Shown: piece by piece, positions 35,819-48,369 of the stretch
Numbering within the stretch: position 1 is the stretch's first letter
Layout of the letters: the number at the start of each line of letters is the position of its first letter
Source: Sulfitobacter faviae
Lineage (GTDB): Bacteria > Pseudomonadota > Alphaproteobacteria > Rhodobacterales > Rhodobacteraceae
Length of the DNA stretch: 64,000 nt
Reading direction: 5' to 3'
Assembly: GCF_029870955.1 (NCBI RefSeq)
Contig: NZ_PGFQ01000001.1
Span: forward strand, 124,001-188,000
Made by a program: the position numbers and the translations under genes
Notes under the pieces: model-generated
What the model saw: only the letters and a program-made list of their open reading frames with translations
Databases searched by the model: none
What the model was told of the DNA's origin: nothing

Positions 35819-36657
35819 ATGGCACCGCGCGCACTTTGGAAAGGTCAACTTCGCCTCTCGCTGGTGTCGATTCCGGTCGAGATATTCTCGGCCACCAAGA
35901 CCAGTTCCAAAGTCTCTTTTCGGCAAATTCACAAACCCTCGGGCAAGCGGGTCCGCTATGAGAAATCCGTGCCCGGCATCGGCCCGGTCAAGGCCGAGGA
36001 TATCGTCAAAGGCTATGAGGTCGGCAGCGACGAATATATCCTGCTCGACCCGATGAGGTGGATGAGATCAAGCTAGAGACGAAAAAGACCTTTGAGTTGG
36101 TCCAATTCGTCGATGCCTGCGAAATCTCTCCGCTCTATTTCGACAAACCCTATTACATCACCGCTTCCGACGATCTCGCCCAAGACGCCTACCGCGTGGT
36201 GCGCGATGCGCTGCGCCAGTCTGGCAAGGTTGGTTTGGGGCAGGTCACCATGCGCGGCAAGGAATATCTGGCCTGCGTCAAACCCTGCGGCGACGGGCTG
36301 TTGATGGAGACGCTGCACTATGCCGATGAGCTGCGCGAGGCGGATCAGATCTTCACCGATATCGAGGACGACAAGACCGACAAGGAATTGCTCGATGTCG
36401 CGACTTCGCTCATCGACAAGAAAACCGCGCCCTTCGACGCCTCCGCCTATACCGACAAATATGCCGAGGCGATGCAAAAGCTGTTGGATGCGAAGGTGAA
36501 GAACAAAAAGACCCCGCGCGTGCAGACCGGGGATGACAGCGCCGCCGAGGGCGAGAATGTGATCGACCTTATGGGCGCGCTGAAAGAGAGCCTGAAAGAA
36601 GCGGGCGGCGGAAAATCCAGCGCCAAGAAAAAGGCGCCGCGTAAGAAAGCCTCGTGA
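35819..36657 (+). CDS. ku: non-homologous end joining protein Ku (one apparent frameshift)
   Basis: Bacterial Ku binds double-strand DNA ends and recruits LigD. The protein opens APRALWKGQLRLSLVSIPVEIFSAT, the standard start, after AGGAGA. One C seems to be missing at 36049-36051: restored, it reads LLDPDEVDEIKLETKKTF, a conserved Ku block. The lysine-rich C-terminal tail (SSAKKKAPRKKAS) is typical. Restored length is about 279 residues. The TGA overlaps the LigD ATG (TGATG), consistent with a two-protein repair operon. Confidence 0.93.
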
Positions 36658-39115
36658 TGGCCAAATCCCCGACAGGCTGGCCAGCTACAACGCCAAACGC
36701 GATTTCGAGGCGACAGCCGAGCCGCGCGGCCAGATCGGCAGCGGCGCGGGGCAAAGCTTTGTCGTTCAGAAACACGATGCCACCCGCCTGCACTATGATT
36801 TTCGCCTTGAATGGGAGGGGGTGCTGCTGAGTTGGGCCGTCACCAAAGGCCCCTCCCCCGACCCGTCGGAAAAACGCCTTGCCGTGCGGACCGAGGACCA
36901 TCCGCTTGACTATGGCGGCTTTGAGGGGACGATCCCCAAGGGGCAATATGGCGGCGGTACGGTCATGCTTTGGGACCGGGGCACATGGATGCCGCAGGGC
37001 GATGTGCCAAAGGGGCTGAAAGACGGCAAGCTCAAATTCACGCTGCAAGGCCAGCAGATGCAGGGCGGTTGGACGCTGGTGCGGATGCGGGGCCGGGAAA
37101 AGCGCGAGAACTGGCTGCTGATCAAAGAGCGTGACGACTATGCCCGCGATCTGCCCGATGGGCTGACCAAGGGCACCGCCCGGTCGATCACCACGGGCCG
37201 CACCATGGCCGAGATCGCCAAAGACGCCCCCGCCAAAGAGGTCGCCGACCCACGCCCCAAACGCAAAGGCAAGAACCCCGCTTTCGTCAAACCCCAGCTT
37301 GCCACCCTCGTCGCCGACGCGCCCGAGGGGGACGGTTGGATGCATGAGACCAAGTTCGACGGCTACCGCTGTCTGGTGTCCCTCGGAAAGAACGGCACGC
37401 GGCTTTTCACCCGCTCCGGCAAGGATTGGACCGATAAGTTTGGCGCGCTTGGGGCCGCCTTCGATCCGCTGCCCTGCGACCGGGCGCTGTTGGACGGAGA
37501 GGTCATGGCGGCCAAGATCAACGGCTCGGCCTTCTCTTCGCTGCAAAAGGCGCTGAAAGAGGGGCATCCGCTGGTCTTTTACGCCTTCGATCTGCTGTCG
37601 CTCGACGGGGAGGATTTTCGCGACGCGCCGCAGATGGACCGCCGCGCGCGTCTGGCGCAATTGCTATCCGGCGTGCCCGCAGGCGGGCCGCTGCGGCTGA
37701 GCGAGCATGTCATCGGTCATGGTCCCGAAGTCTTCGACCGCGCCTGCAAAGCCGGGGCTGAGGGGATCATCTCCAAACGCGTTGACGCGCCCTATTCCAG
37801 CAGGCGCAGCAAAAGCTGGCTCAAGGTCAAATGCACCCGGCGGCAGGAATTCGTCATCATCGGCTATTCCCCCTCCGACAAAAAGGGCCGCGCCTTTGCC
37901 TCGCTCCTGCTGGGCAGCCATGAGGGCGGCGAATTGCGCTACAAGGGCCGCGTCGGCACGGGGTTCTCTGAGGAGGTGATGTCCGACCTCGCCCGCGCCA
38001 TGACCGCCCGCAAGACCCCGCCCGCAGCCGATGTGCCCGCGGAGGTGGCGCGAGATGCCAAATGGGTCCGCGCTGATCTGGTGGCCGAGGTCGACTTTGC
38101 CGAGTTTACCGCCGATGGCGTGATCCGGCACGGCAGTTTTCTGGGCCTGCGCGAGGATAAGGCCGCGGGCAGCGTGACCTTGGAGGAACCGCAAGAGGAG
38201 CCTAAGATGGACAGCGACAGCAAGATCGGCGGCGTGCAGATCAGCAATGCCGACCGCAGGGTTTTTCCCGATGCGGGCTGCACCAAAGGCGATGTGGCAC
38301 GGCATTACGAACGTGTCGGGGAGCGGATGATCGACCTCATGGGCCACCGTCCGCTGTCGCTCTTCCGCTGCCCTTCGGGGATCGACGGGCAATGTTTCTT
38401 TCAAAAACACGACAGCGGCGGGATGCCCGACGCGCTGTCACGCGTCTCGATCGAGGAAAGCGATGGCGACGCGGCGGATTACCTCTATGCCACGCGCCCC
38501 GAAAGCCTGATCGCGGCGGCGCAGATGGGCAGTTTGGAGTATCACATCTGGGGCGCGCGGGTGGATCGGTTGGACCGCCCCGATCGGCTGGTCTTTGACC
38601 TCGACCCCGATGAAGGGTTGGACTGGGCCGATGTCCGCGCAGCAGCGTTTGAGCTGCGCGATGCGCTGGCGGCCCTCGGCCTGCAATCGGGGGCCATCGT
38701 CACCGGCGGCAAGGGCGTGCACGTCTGGCTGGCCCTGCGCCGCACGCGCGGTTGGGAGACGGTCAAACTTTTCGCCAAGACCTTTGCCCATGTCATGGCC
38801 GCGCAAGACCCCGACCGCTATGTCGCGACCATGTCCAAGGCCAAGCGCAAGGGCCGGATTTTCATCGACTGGCTGCGCAATGAACGCGGTGCTACGGCCA
38901 TCGCGCCCTACTCCCTTCGCGCGCGCCCCGGTGCGCCGGTTGCCGCGCCGGTGACTTGGGAGGAATTAGAGACGCTCGACAGCGCCAATGGCTTCCACAT
39001 GGGCGATATGGCCGCGCGGCTGGACCAGCCCTGCCCGGCACTGGCGGTGCAGGAGGATCTGCAATCGCTGACCGATGGGGTGATCGACAAGTTGCAGGAA
39101 TGGTCTGAAAGGTGA
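36657..39115 (+). CDS. ligD: multidomain ATP-dependent DNA ligase D (one apparent frameshift)
   Basis: LigD seals and processes ends with Ku. The order is: 3'-phosphoesterase domain (HDATRLHYDFRLEWEG and DHPLDYGGFEGTIPKGQYGGG, residues 35-115), ATP ligase domain with the nucleotidylated lysine in TKFDGYRCLV near 235, then the primase/polymerase domain from about 525 with metal-binding VFDLDPDEGLDW and GKGVHVWLAL. Restored length is about 819 residues. The C4 run at 36667-36670 seems to lack one C: without it the first five residues (MAKSP) are out of frame with the rest (DRLASYNAKRDFEA). It is followed by a strong terminator. Confidence 0.93.
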
Positions 39116-39121
39116 GGCAAG

Positions 39122-39153
39122 ATTGGCCGCGAGGGTGCGCGGCCAATTTCGTT
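39122..39153. terminator. bidirectional terminator between ligD and the convergent trans-sulfuration gene
   Basis: ATTGGCCGCG at 39122-39131 and CGCGGCCAAT at 39138-39147 form a perfect 10-bp stem with an AGGGTG loop. T-rich sequence follows on the plus side. The element separates two convergent genes. Confidence 0.88.
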
Positions 39154-40308
39154 TCACTGCCCGAGCGCTTGGCCCAGATCAGCGCCAAGGTCTTCGACAT
39201 CCTCGATCCCGACCGACAGACGCAACAGCCCCTCGGGGATCCCGGTATGCGGCTCGATCGTGTGCCGATGCTCGACAAGGCTTTCCACCCCGCCGAGCGA
39301 GGTCGCGCGGTGGAACAGTTGCAACCGCCCCGCCGCTTTCAACGCCGCCTCGGCCCCACCTTTGACGACAAAGGACAAGAGCCCGCCATAGCCCCCGCGC
39401 ATCTGCTGCGCGGCCAGCGCATGGCCGGGGTGGTCCGGCAGGCCGGGGTACATCACTTTTTCCACCTGCGGATGATCCGACAGAAATTCAGCCAAGGCCA
39501 TGGCATTGCGAGACATTTCGCGCATCCTGAGCGGCAGGGTCCGCATCCCACGCGCCAATAGCCACGCCTCCATCGGGCCAATCACCGCGCCCGCCTCATT
39601 GCGGTCATCGCGGATCATCTGCCAACGCGGCGTCTCGGCGTCATTGGTGGCGAGCGACCCGGCCAGAACATCGGAATGGCCGTTGATCCCCTTCGTCGCC
39701 GAATGCATCACGATATCCGCGCCATGCTTCAACGGGTGGCTCAGCACCGGCGAGGCTGCGGTGCTGTCGACCACCAGCGTCGCGCCGACCTTATGCGCGG
39801 CGGCAGCGGCCCCGGCGATATCGGTGATCCGCAGCCACGGGTTCGACGGCGTCTCGATCAGGCAGAGGTCAGGCTTTTCAGCGCGGCACAGGGCGGCAAA
39901 GGCGTCAAGATCGCTTGCCTCCACCTCATGCAGCGCGATCTGCCGCCGGGCGCAGAAATCGCGGATCCATTTCGTCGTGCCCCAGTAAATCTGGCTTTGC
40001 ACCACCACGCTCGCCCCATTGGGCACCGTGCGAAAGACCGCCGCGATGGCCGCCATGCCCGAGGGGAAGATCAGCGTCTCGTCGGCCCCTTCGAGCGCGT
40101 TCAGCAGACGCTCCGCCACGCGGGTATTTTCGTTATGCGAGCGCAGATAGACGTTGTTGGGATTGACCAGATCGTAATTCTCGTCCCGCAGATAGGTGGT
40201 GGCGAATTGCACCGGCGGCACCACCCCGCCTGACGCGGGATCGACGGCGCCCGCGGCTTGGGCCGCGATGGTGGCAGGGTGCAGGTTCGGTTTGGGGGGC
40301 TGGGCCAA
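39154..40308 (-). CDS. trans-sulfuration family PLP enzyme (cystathionine gamma-synthase/beta-lyase type)
   Basis: The enzyme belongs to the Cys/Met metabolism PLP family. Visible features are PPVQFATTYLRDENYDL near the N terminus, YLRSHNENTRVAERLLNALEGAD, LCLIETPSNPWLRITDI, and the PLP lysine in MHSATKGINGHSDVLAG near residue 205. The typical C-terminal SLGGVESLVEHRHT is present. Whether it acts as MetB, MetC or on another substrate cannot be told. No ATG is present near the start. A TTG at 40308, ten bases after GGAG, gives a normal N terminus (AQPPKPNLHPAT) and about 384 residues; start choice is moderately sure. Confidence 0.88.
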   Translation of the reverse strand: MAQPPKPNLHPATIAAQAAGAVDPASGGVVPPVQFATTYLRDENYDLVNPNNVYLRSHNENTRVAERLLNALEGADETLIFPSGMAAIAAVFRTVPNGASVVVQSQIYWGTTKWIRDFCARRQIALHEVEASDLDAFAALCRAEKPDLCLIETPSNPWLRITDIAGAAAAAHKVGATLVVDSTAASPVLSHPLKHGADIVMHSATKGINGHSDVLAGSLATNDAETPRWQMIRDDRNEAGAVIGPMEAWLLARGMRTLPLRMREMSRNAMALAEFLSDHPQVEKVMYPGLPDHPGHALAAQQMRGGYGGLLSFVVKGGAEAALKAAGRLQLFHRATSLGGVESLVEHRHTIEPHTGIPEGLLRLSVGIEDVEDLGADLGQALGQ

Positions 40309-40476
40309 GATATGTCTCCGACAGGGGTTTTGCACAAGTCGTATACAAAGCAACAACCGGGGGCAAATGCGATCACGCGCAGTGCTTTCGCGTCACGCTT
40401 GGGTGAGCGCGCGGCCCCGGCCCTTGATCCGCCCGCTAGAGATGTCACCTTTAGCCCAAGCAAATTGGAGAGCCTC

Positions 40477-41688
40477 ATGGCCATCGAACGCATCACCTTT
40501 CCCGGCCTGGGCGGCACGGAACTCTCCGCACGGCTGGACATGCCGGAGGGGCCGCATCTGGCGACCGCGCTTTTCGCGCATTGTTTCACCTGCGGCAAAG
40601 ACAGCCCCGCCGCGCGGCGCATCGCGGGCCGTTTGGCGGCGATGGGGATTGCGGTACTGCGCTTTGACTTCACCGGGCTGGGGCATTCCGAGGGCGATTT
40701 CGAAAAGACGTCGTTCTCGTCCAACGTCAATGATCTGCTCGCCGCTTGCCGCTATCTGTCGGGCCGTGACATGGCCCCCGCGCTTTTGATCGGCCATTCA
40801 CTGGGCGGCGCGGCAGTGCTTAAAGCCGCCGCACAACTGCCCCATGTGAGCGCTGTCGCCACGCTCGGCGCGCCTTTCGATCCGGCCCATGTGACCCATA
40901 ACTTTGCCGAGAGCCTGCCCGAGATTTCGGAAAATGGCAGTGCCGAGGTCAATCTCGGTGGGCGGCTCTTTACCATCAGTCAGGGGTTCATCGACGATCT
41001 GCAGGGGGCCACGCTCGCCCCCGATATCGCGGGGCTGAAAGCCGCGCTGCTTGTGATGCATGCGCCGCGCGATGAGATCGTCAGCATCGACAATGCCGGA
41101 CAGATTTTCATGACCGCGAAACACCCCAAAAGCTTCGTGACCCTCGACGATGCCGACCACCTGATCACCCGCCCACGCGACGCCGAATATGCGGCAGAGA
41201 TCATCGCCACATGGGCGGATCGCTACATGGAGCTGAAATCCCCCGCCCCGCCCCCCGGCGCGCCGGAAGGGATCGTGCGCGTGACCGAAGCGGATGCCGA
41301 CGGGTTCTTGCAAGACGTGAACGCAGGCCCGCATCACCACGCACTGGCGGATGAGCCGCAGGCCTATGGCGGCACCAACCGCGGCATGTCGCCCTATGGG
41401 TTTCTGTCTGCCGGATTGGGGGCTTGCACCTCGATGACCATCCGCATGTATGCCCGGCGCAAGGGCTGGCCACTCGACGGCGTGAGCGTGGATGTCTGCC
41501 ACGACAAGGTGCATGCGCAGGACGCATGCACCGGCGCGGCAGAGAAGATCGACACTTGGCGGCGGCGTATCCGGCTGGAGGGGGATTTGACCGAAGAGCA
41601 GCGTCAACGGCTCTTGGAGATTGCGGATAAATGCCCCGTGCATCGGACGTTGGAGCGGAGTTCGACGGTGGTGACAGAGCTTCTGTGA
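40477..41688 (+). CDS. bifunctional alpha/beta hydrolase-OsmC fusion protein
   Basis: Residues 1 to about 255 are an alpha/beta hydrolase with the nucleophile elbow GHSLGGAAVL near 108 and a late acid/His pair in LDDADHLITRPRD. Residues from about 265 form an OsmC-like domain whose two reactive cysteines are in LGACTSMTIRMYARRKGW and DKCPVHRTLE. OsmC proteins reduce organic peroxides with these cysteines. The fused form is known in proteobacteria, but its substrate is not established. ATG at 40477 follows TTGGAGAG. It is divergent from the trans-sulfuration gene. Confidence 0.9.
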   Translation: MAIERITFPGLGGTELSARLDMPEGPHLATALFAHCFTCGKDSPAARRIAGRLAAMGIAVLRFDFTGLGHSEGDFEKTSFSSNVNDLLAACRYLSGRDMAPALLIGHSLGGAAVLKAAAQLPHVSAVATLGAPFDPAHVTHNFAESLPEISENGSAEVNLGGRLFTISQGFIDDLQGATLAPDIAGLKAALLVMHAPRDEIVSIDNAGQIFMTAKHPKSFVTLDDADHLITRPRDAEYAAEIIATWADRYMELKSPAPPPGAPEGIVRVTEADADGFLQDVNAGPHHHALADEPQAYGGTNRGMSPYGFLSAGLGACTSMTIRMYARRKGWPLDGVSVDVCHDKVHAQDACTGAAEKIDTWRRRIRLEGDLTEEQRQRLLEIADKCPVHRTLERSSTVVTELL

Positions 41689-41732
41689 CGACGGTGACTT
41701 TACCACCCCGGCCCGGAATCACGCCGCAGACG

Positions 41733-41802
41733 CCGGGCCATCGCCTGACCGCCCGCCATACTAAAGGCGTGCCGGTATATCTGGCGCACCTTTGATGCGA
41801 CC
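41733..41802 (+). repeat. dispersed intergenic repeat, copy A
   Basis: The stretch from CCGGGCCATCGCCTG to GCGCACCTTTGATGCGACC closely matches 58179-58251 in the window, including GGGCCATCGCCTG, GGCGTGCC and CGCACCTTTG.TGCGACC. The last part is itself a hairpin (CGCACCTTTGATGCG). Both copies lie between plus-strand genes, just downstream of one gene and upstream of the next. Confidence 0.7.
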
Positions 41803-41897
41803 GGGCAGGTGCTGGCCCTCCCCCCTCAGACTTGTCCTTAACCCCAAGTCAGTCTATGCCGCCCTTGACCCATCCCCTGTCCTAAAAAGGTGCGCGC

Positions 41898-43202
41898 ATG
41901 ATCCCCCGCTACTCCCGTCCCGATATGGTTGCCGTCTGGTCGCCGGAAACGAAATTCCGCATCTGGTTCGAGATCGAGGCCCATGCCTGCGACGCCATGG
42001 CCGATCTGGGCACGATCCCGCGCGAAAACGCCGACGCCGTGTGGAAAGCCAAGGATGTCGAGTTCGACGTGGCCCGCATCGACGAGATCGAAGCCGTGAC
42101 CAAACATGACGTCATCGCCTTCCTCACGCATCTGGCCGAACATGTCGGCAGCGACGAGGCGCGTTTCGTGCATCAGGGGATGACCTCCTCCGACGTGCTC
42201 GACACTTGTTTCAACGTGCAACTGACGCGTGCCGCCGACCTGCTGCTCGACGGTATGGACAAGCTGCTCGCCGCGCTGAAGAAACGCGCGCTTGAGCATA
42301 AAGACACCGTGCGCGTGGGCCGCAGCCACGGCATCCACGCAGAACCCACCACCATGGGCCTCACCTTTGCCCGTTTCTATGCCGAGATGGACCGCAACCG
42401 CGCCCGCCTCGTCGCCGCGCGTGAGGAGATTGCCACCGGTGCGATCTCGGGCGCTGTCGGCACTTTCGCCAATATCGACCCGCGCGTCGAAGAGCATGTC
42501 TGTGAGAAACTGGGCCTCAACCCCGAGCCGATTTCGACCCAAGTCATCCCGCGCGACCGTCATGCGATGTTCTTTGCCACGCTCGGCGTCATCGCCAGCA
42601 GCATCGAAAACGTCGCGATCGAGATTCGCCATATGCAGCGCACCGAGGTGCTGGAAGGGGCGGAATTCTTCTCCATGGGGCAAAAAGGCTCCTCGGCCAT
42701 GCCGCATAAGAAGAACCCGGTTCTGACCGAGAACCTGACCGGTCTGGCCCGCCTCGTGCGCATGTCGGTGATCCCGGCGATGGAGAACGTGGCGCTTTGG
42801 CACGAGCGCGACATCTCGCATTCCTCTGTCGAGCGCGGCATTGGCCCCGATGCCACCGTGACGCTGGACTTCGCCCTGCACCGTCTGGCGGGCGTCGTCG
42901 ACAAAATGCTGATCTTCCCCGATAACATGCTGGAGAACATGAACAAATTCCCCGGCCTTGTGATGAGCCAGCGGGTGCTTCTGGCCCTGACCCAAGCGGG
43001 TGTGAGCCGCGAAGATGCCTATTCCATGGTGCAGCGCAACGCGCTGAAGGTCTGGGAAGAACGGCTCGATTTCCGCGAATTGCTGCTGGCCGATGAAGAG
43101 GTCGTCGCGGCCTTGGGCGAAGACGGCATCAATGAGAAATTCGACATGGGCTACCACACCAAACATGTCGACACGATCTTCAAGCGCGTCTTCGGCGCGT
43201 AA
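41898..43202 (+). CDS. purB: adenylosuccinate lyase
   Basis: PurB acts twice in purine synthesis, releasing fumarate from SAICAR and adenylosuccinate. The 434-residue protein is intact, starting MIPRYSRPDM. The fumarase-superfamily signature SSAMPHKKNP is near residue 263, and the conserved GMTSSDVLDT and GRSHGIHAEPTTMG blocks lie near 95 and 140. It is preceded by the dispersed repeat and followed by a hairpin and a small secreted protein gene. Confidence 0.97.
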   Translation: MIPRYSRPDMVAVWSPETKFRIWFEIEAHACDAMADLGTIPRENADAVWKAKDVEFDVARIDEIEAVTKHDVIAFLTHLAEHVGSDEARFVHQGMTSSDVLDTCFNVQLTRAADLLLDGMDKLLAALKKRALEHKDTVRVGRSHGIHAEPTTMGLTFARFYAEMDRNRARLVAAREEIATGAISGAVGTFANIDPRVEEHVCEKLGLNPEPISTQVIPRDRHAMFFATLGVIASSIENVAIEIRHMQRTEVLEGAEFFSMGQKGSSAMPHKKNPVLTENLTGLARLVRMSVIPAMENVALWHERDISHSSVERGIGPDATVTLDFALHRLAGVVDKMLIFPDNMLENMNKFPGLVMSQRVLLALTQAGVSREDAYSMVQRNALKVWEERLDFRELLLADEEVVAALGEDGINEKFDMGYHTKHVDTIFKRVFGA

Positions 43203-43228
43203 CACGCGGATCGTAACGCTTTGAGATT

Positions 43229-43257
43229 GGCGCGGGTGGGTGTACCCTATCCGCGCC
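43229..43257 (+). terminator. hairpin after purB
   Basis: GGCGCGG at 43229-43235 pairs with CCGCGCC at 43251-43257, and the loop contains a further GGG/CCC pairing. It lies 27 bases past the purB stop and just before the ribosome binding site of the next small gene. The lack of a T-run makes full termination uncertain. Confidence 0.45.
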
Positions 43258-43276
43258 TGTCAAAGGAGCAAACGAC

Positions 43277-43435
43277 ATGAAACTCGCACTGACACTCGGC
43301 GCCCTCATGGCGCTCACGGCCCCCTCCCTCGCCCTTGCTTCGGGCTGCGTTCATGACAAACAGGTCATGACCTGCGCCGAGGGGATGAAACTCGACATCA
43401 GCAGCGGCACCTGCGTGCCGGACGCCACCGCCTAA
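43277..43435 (+). CDS. small secreted four-cysteine protein
   Basis: This 52-residue product has a signal peptide (MKLALTLGALMALTAPSLALA) and a mature part of about 30 residues with three cysteines in SGCVHDKQVMTCAEGM and DISSGTCVPD, plus conserved-looking Gly and Asp. The pattern of C-x(7)-C-x(12)-C resembles short chitin-binding-like modules but is too short to be sure. AAAGGAG lies nine bases before the ATG. It follows purB. Function unknown. The counted mature cysteines are three, so one may be unpaired or bind a partner. Confidence 0.66.
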   Translation: MKLALTLGALMALTAPSLALASGCVHDKQVMTCAEGMKLDISSGTCVPDATA

Positions 43436-43573
43436 GCTTTCCATCGGCGGCAAAGTACAATGCCCCCTGCCCGGGCCTCTGACGGCTGACCCCGGCCTAT
43501 GCCGTCCGGCATGGCTTGTTGCGCGCGTCAGCGCAGGCTATGTCAGGAAAAGTTTAACAGCCTGTCAGAGCCC

Positions 43574-44481
43574 ATGTCGGACCCAGCCACCAAAGCCAAA
43601 AAGCCCTATCCCTTCGGTCGCCGGGCCCGGCATTACCTAAGCAACCTGCTGATCGTCGGCATCATCCGCACGGCTTTGGCCCTGCCCTATAAGACGCGGG
43701 TCGGCTTTGTCGGCGGATTGGTGCAGCATGTTCTGGCCCCCTCGCGGGCTACCGCCGCCGGGCGCTGGACAATCTTGAGCATGTCTGGCCCGAGATGCCG
43801 CTTGCCCGACGTGAGGAGATTGCCACCCGCTGCCTCAACAATCTCGGGCGGTCTTTTATCGAGAATTACTACGCCGAGGACTTTCCCAAACGCATGGCCG
43901 AGATCGCCCCACAGGGGCCGGGCATGGCTGCGCTGGAAGAGGCCAACCGCACGGGCCAGCCGGTGATCCTCGTGACCGGGCATTACGGCAATTACGAAGC
44001 GGCGCGGGCCTCCCTCGTGGCGCGGGGCTATGACATCGGCGGCCTCTACCGCGAGATGAAAAACCCCTATTTCAACGCACATTACGTCAAAACGCTCGAA
44101 GCCTTTGGCGGGCCGGTGTTTCCGCAAGGGCGGCGCGGCACGGCGGGTTTCGTGCGGCATCTGAAACAGGGCGGTCGGCTGGTGCTGCTGTTCGACCAAC
44201 ATGTCATCCGCGCGCCGATCCTCGACTTTATCGGCAAGCCTGCCCGCACCGCCATCTCGGCGGCGGAACTGGCGCTGCGCTATGATGCGCTGCTGATCCC
44301 CTTTTACGGCATTCGTCAGGACGATGGCGTCAGCTTTGACGTGGTGCTCGAAGCGCCGGTGCCGCATAGCGATCCGATGACCATGACGCAGGCGCTGAAC
44401 GACAGTCTGACCGCGCAGGTCACCAAGACGCCGGAACAGTGGTTCTGGGTGCACCGCCGCTGGCGGCCCCACGAAACCTAA
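43574..44481 (+). CDS. lysophospholipid/lauroyl (LpxL-type) acyltransferase (one apparent frameshift)
   Basis: The family adds acyl chains to lipid A or related lipids at the inner membrane. A hydrophobic N-terminal segment (YLSNLLIVGIIRTALALPY) is followed by the catalytic HX4E motif in VTGHYGNYEAAR near residue 138 and by LVLLFDQHVIRAP near 205. At 43737-43741 a C5 run seems to lack one C: restored, the join reads LAGYRRRALDNLEHVWPEMP, typical of the family. Restored length is about 302 residues. It ends ten bases before the convergent DUF1223 gene. Confidence 0.87.
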
Positions 44482-44490
44482 CGCCGCGCC

Positions 44491-45200
44491 TTACTTGGCT
44501 CGCGCGGCGGCAAGGATCGCCCCCGGGCCGCCCTGCTCTTTGCGCTGAACGATGACCACGACGGGCAGATCGCCCTCAGCCTCGGCACGCAGTGACAGCG
44601 GCGCCGCCCCGTCCCAGTCCGCCAAGACCTGCCAGCCCTGCACCACGTTGCTGTGCTCCATGACATGGCCCGCGTTTTCCCCCGGGTGACCTTGGTCCGC
44701 TCCATCGGTGAATAGCGCAGCATGTGGACTTGCATTGGCCCCACGCCTTTGGCCAAAGGGTCTGCCGTGATCTCAACCGCACCGCCTGACCGCGCGACCG
44801 TCAGCGCCACCTGCGGCGCGGCCTCTGCATGACGTTCGACCGCGTCCATCAGTTTCATCGGTTTCGCGCCGACGATATCGGTCTGCCCCTGCACGATCAG
44901 CTCAGGCGTATAAACGCTGCGCCGCCCGCCGACCGCGGCATAGCCGCGCTGACGCTCGGCATGGGCCGGATCGCCAAAGGGATCCTCCCAGCCGATGTAG
45001 TCCCAGTAATCCACATGCAGCGCGAGCGCGATGATATCCTCCCGCTCGGCCAATTCGGCGAGCATCGCATCGGCATCGGGGCAAGAGGAACAGCCCTGAG
45101 AGGTAAAGAGTTCGACCACCACAGGCTGCTCCTGCTGAGCCTGCAACGGCGCGGCCAGCAGCGAAAATGCGGCAAGGACGGGAAAAATCAGGGGCTTCAT
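44491..45200 (-). CDS. DUF1223 thioredoxin-fold periplasmic protein (one apparent frameshift)
   Basis: A signal peptide (MKPLIFPVLAAFSLLAAPLQAQ) leads into VVVELFTSQGCSSCPDADAML, the DUF1223 hallmark with a CSSC pair, then HVDYWDYIGWEDPFG and SVYTPELIVQGQTDIVG. The family has a thioredoxin-like fold, but its reaction is unknown. A missing C at 44679-44683 (G on the coding strand) shifts the last third; restored, the protein reads NAGHVMEHSNVVQGWQ and ends at 44491, about 236 residues. Confidence 0.85.
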
Positions 45201-45452
45201 AAAATTCCAGACGGATCAATATCGCGGTGATGGCTTTGGTCTAACGGCTGGGAGGGTAAAATACCAATCAACCTTTGTTGAAACGGCCGTTAGCGCCCAC
45301 AGCCGCATGCCGCGCATGATGCCCCCTTTAAAGTCGGTACACAATGGTATACAAAATCGCGCGAAACCGCCTGATAACAGTTGAACCGCCGCGCCCGTAG
45401 TGGCATTGAGACGGCAATCTAGCCACCCATCAGACCCCGAAGGGAGCCCGCC

Positions 45453-48226
<2,774 letters not shown>

Positions 48227-48253
48227 GCGCCAAACGCCACTGCGACACAATTC

Positions 48254-48285
48254 AAGGAGCGGCCCCTGCGGGCCGCTCCTTTTTC
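48254..48285 (+). terminator. intrinsic terminator of acnA
   Basis: AAGGAGCGGCC at 48254-48264 pairs with GGCCGCTCCTT at 48271-48281 and is followed by TTTTC. It lies 27 bases past the acnA stop. Confidence 0.92.
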
Positions 48286-48369
48286 TTTGCCTCAGGGCCT
48301 TGAGCGGGAACCTGCCCGCGCATCACGGGTTGCCTTTCTAAGACGATCGCGTTCGAGGAAGGCACAGCA

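Noticed and set aside
40330..40345. Shared GTATAC operator upstream of the trans-sulfuration gene and acnA
   Set aside because: GTATACAAA occurs near 40338 and near 45348, but a nine-base match in AT-rich promoters is too weak to claim a regulon.
40309..40476. SAM-II riboswitch upstream of the trans-sulfuration gene
   Set aside because: Alphaproteobacterial met genes often have one, but I could not find the conserved SAM-II pseudoknot blocks in this 168-base region.
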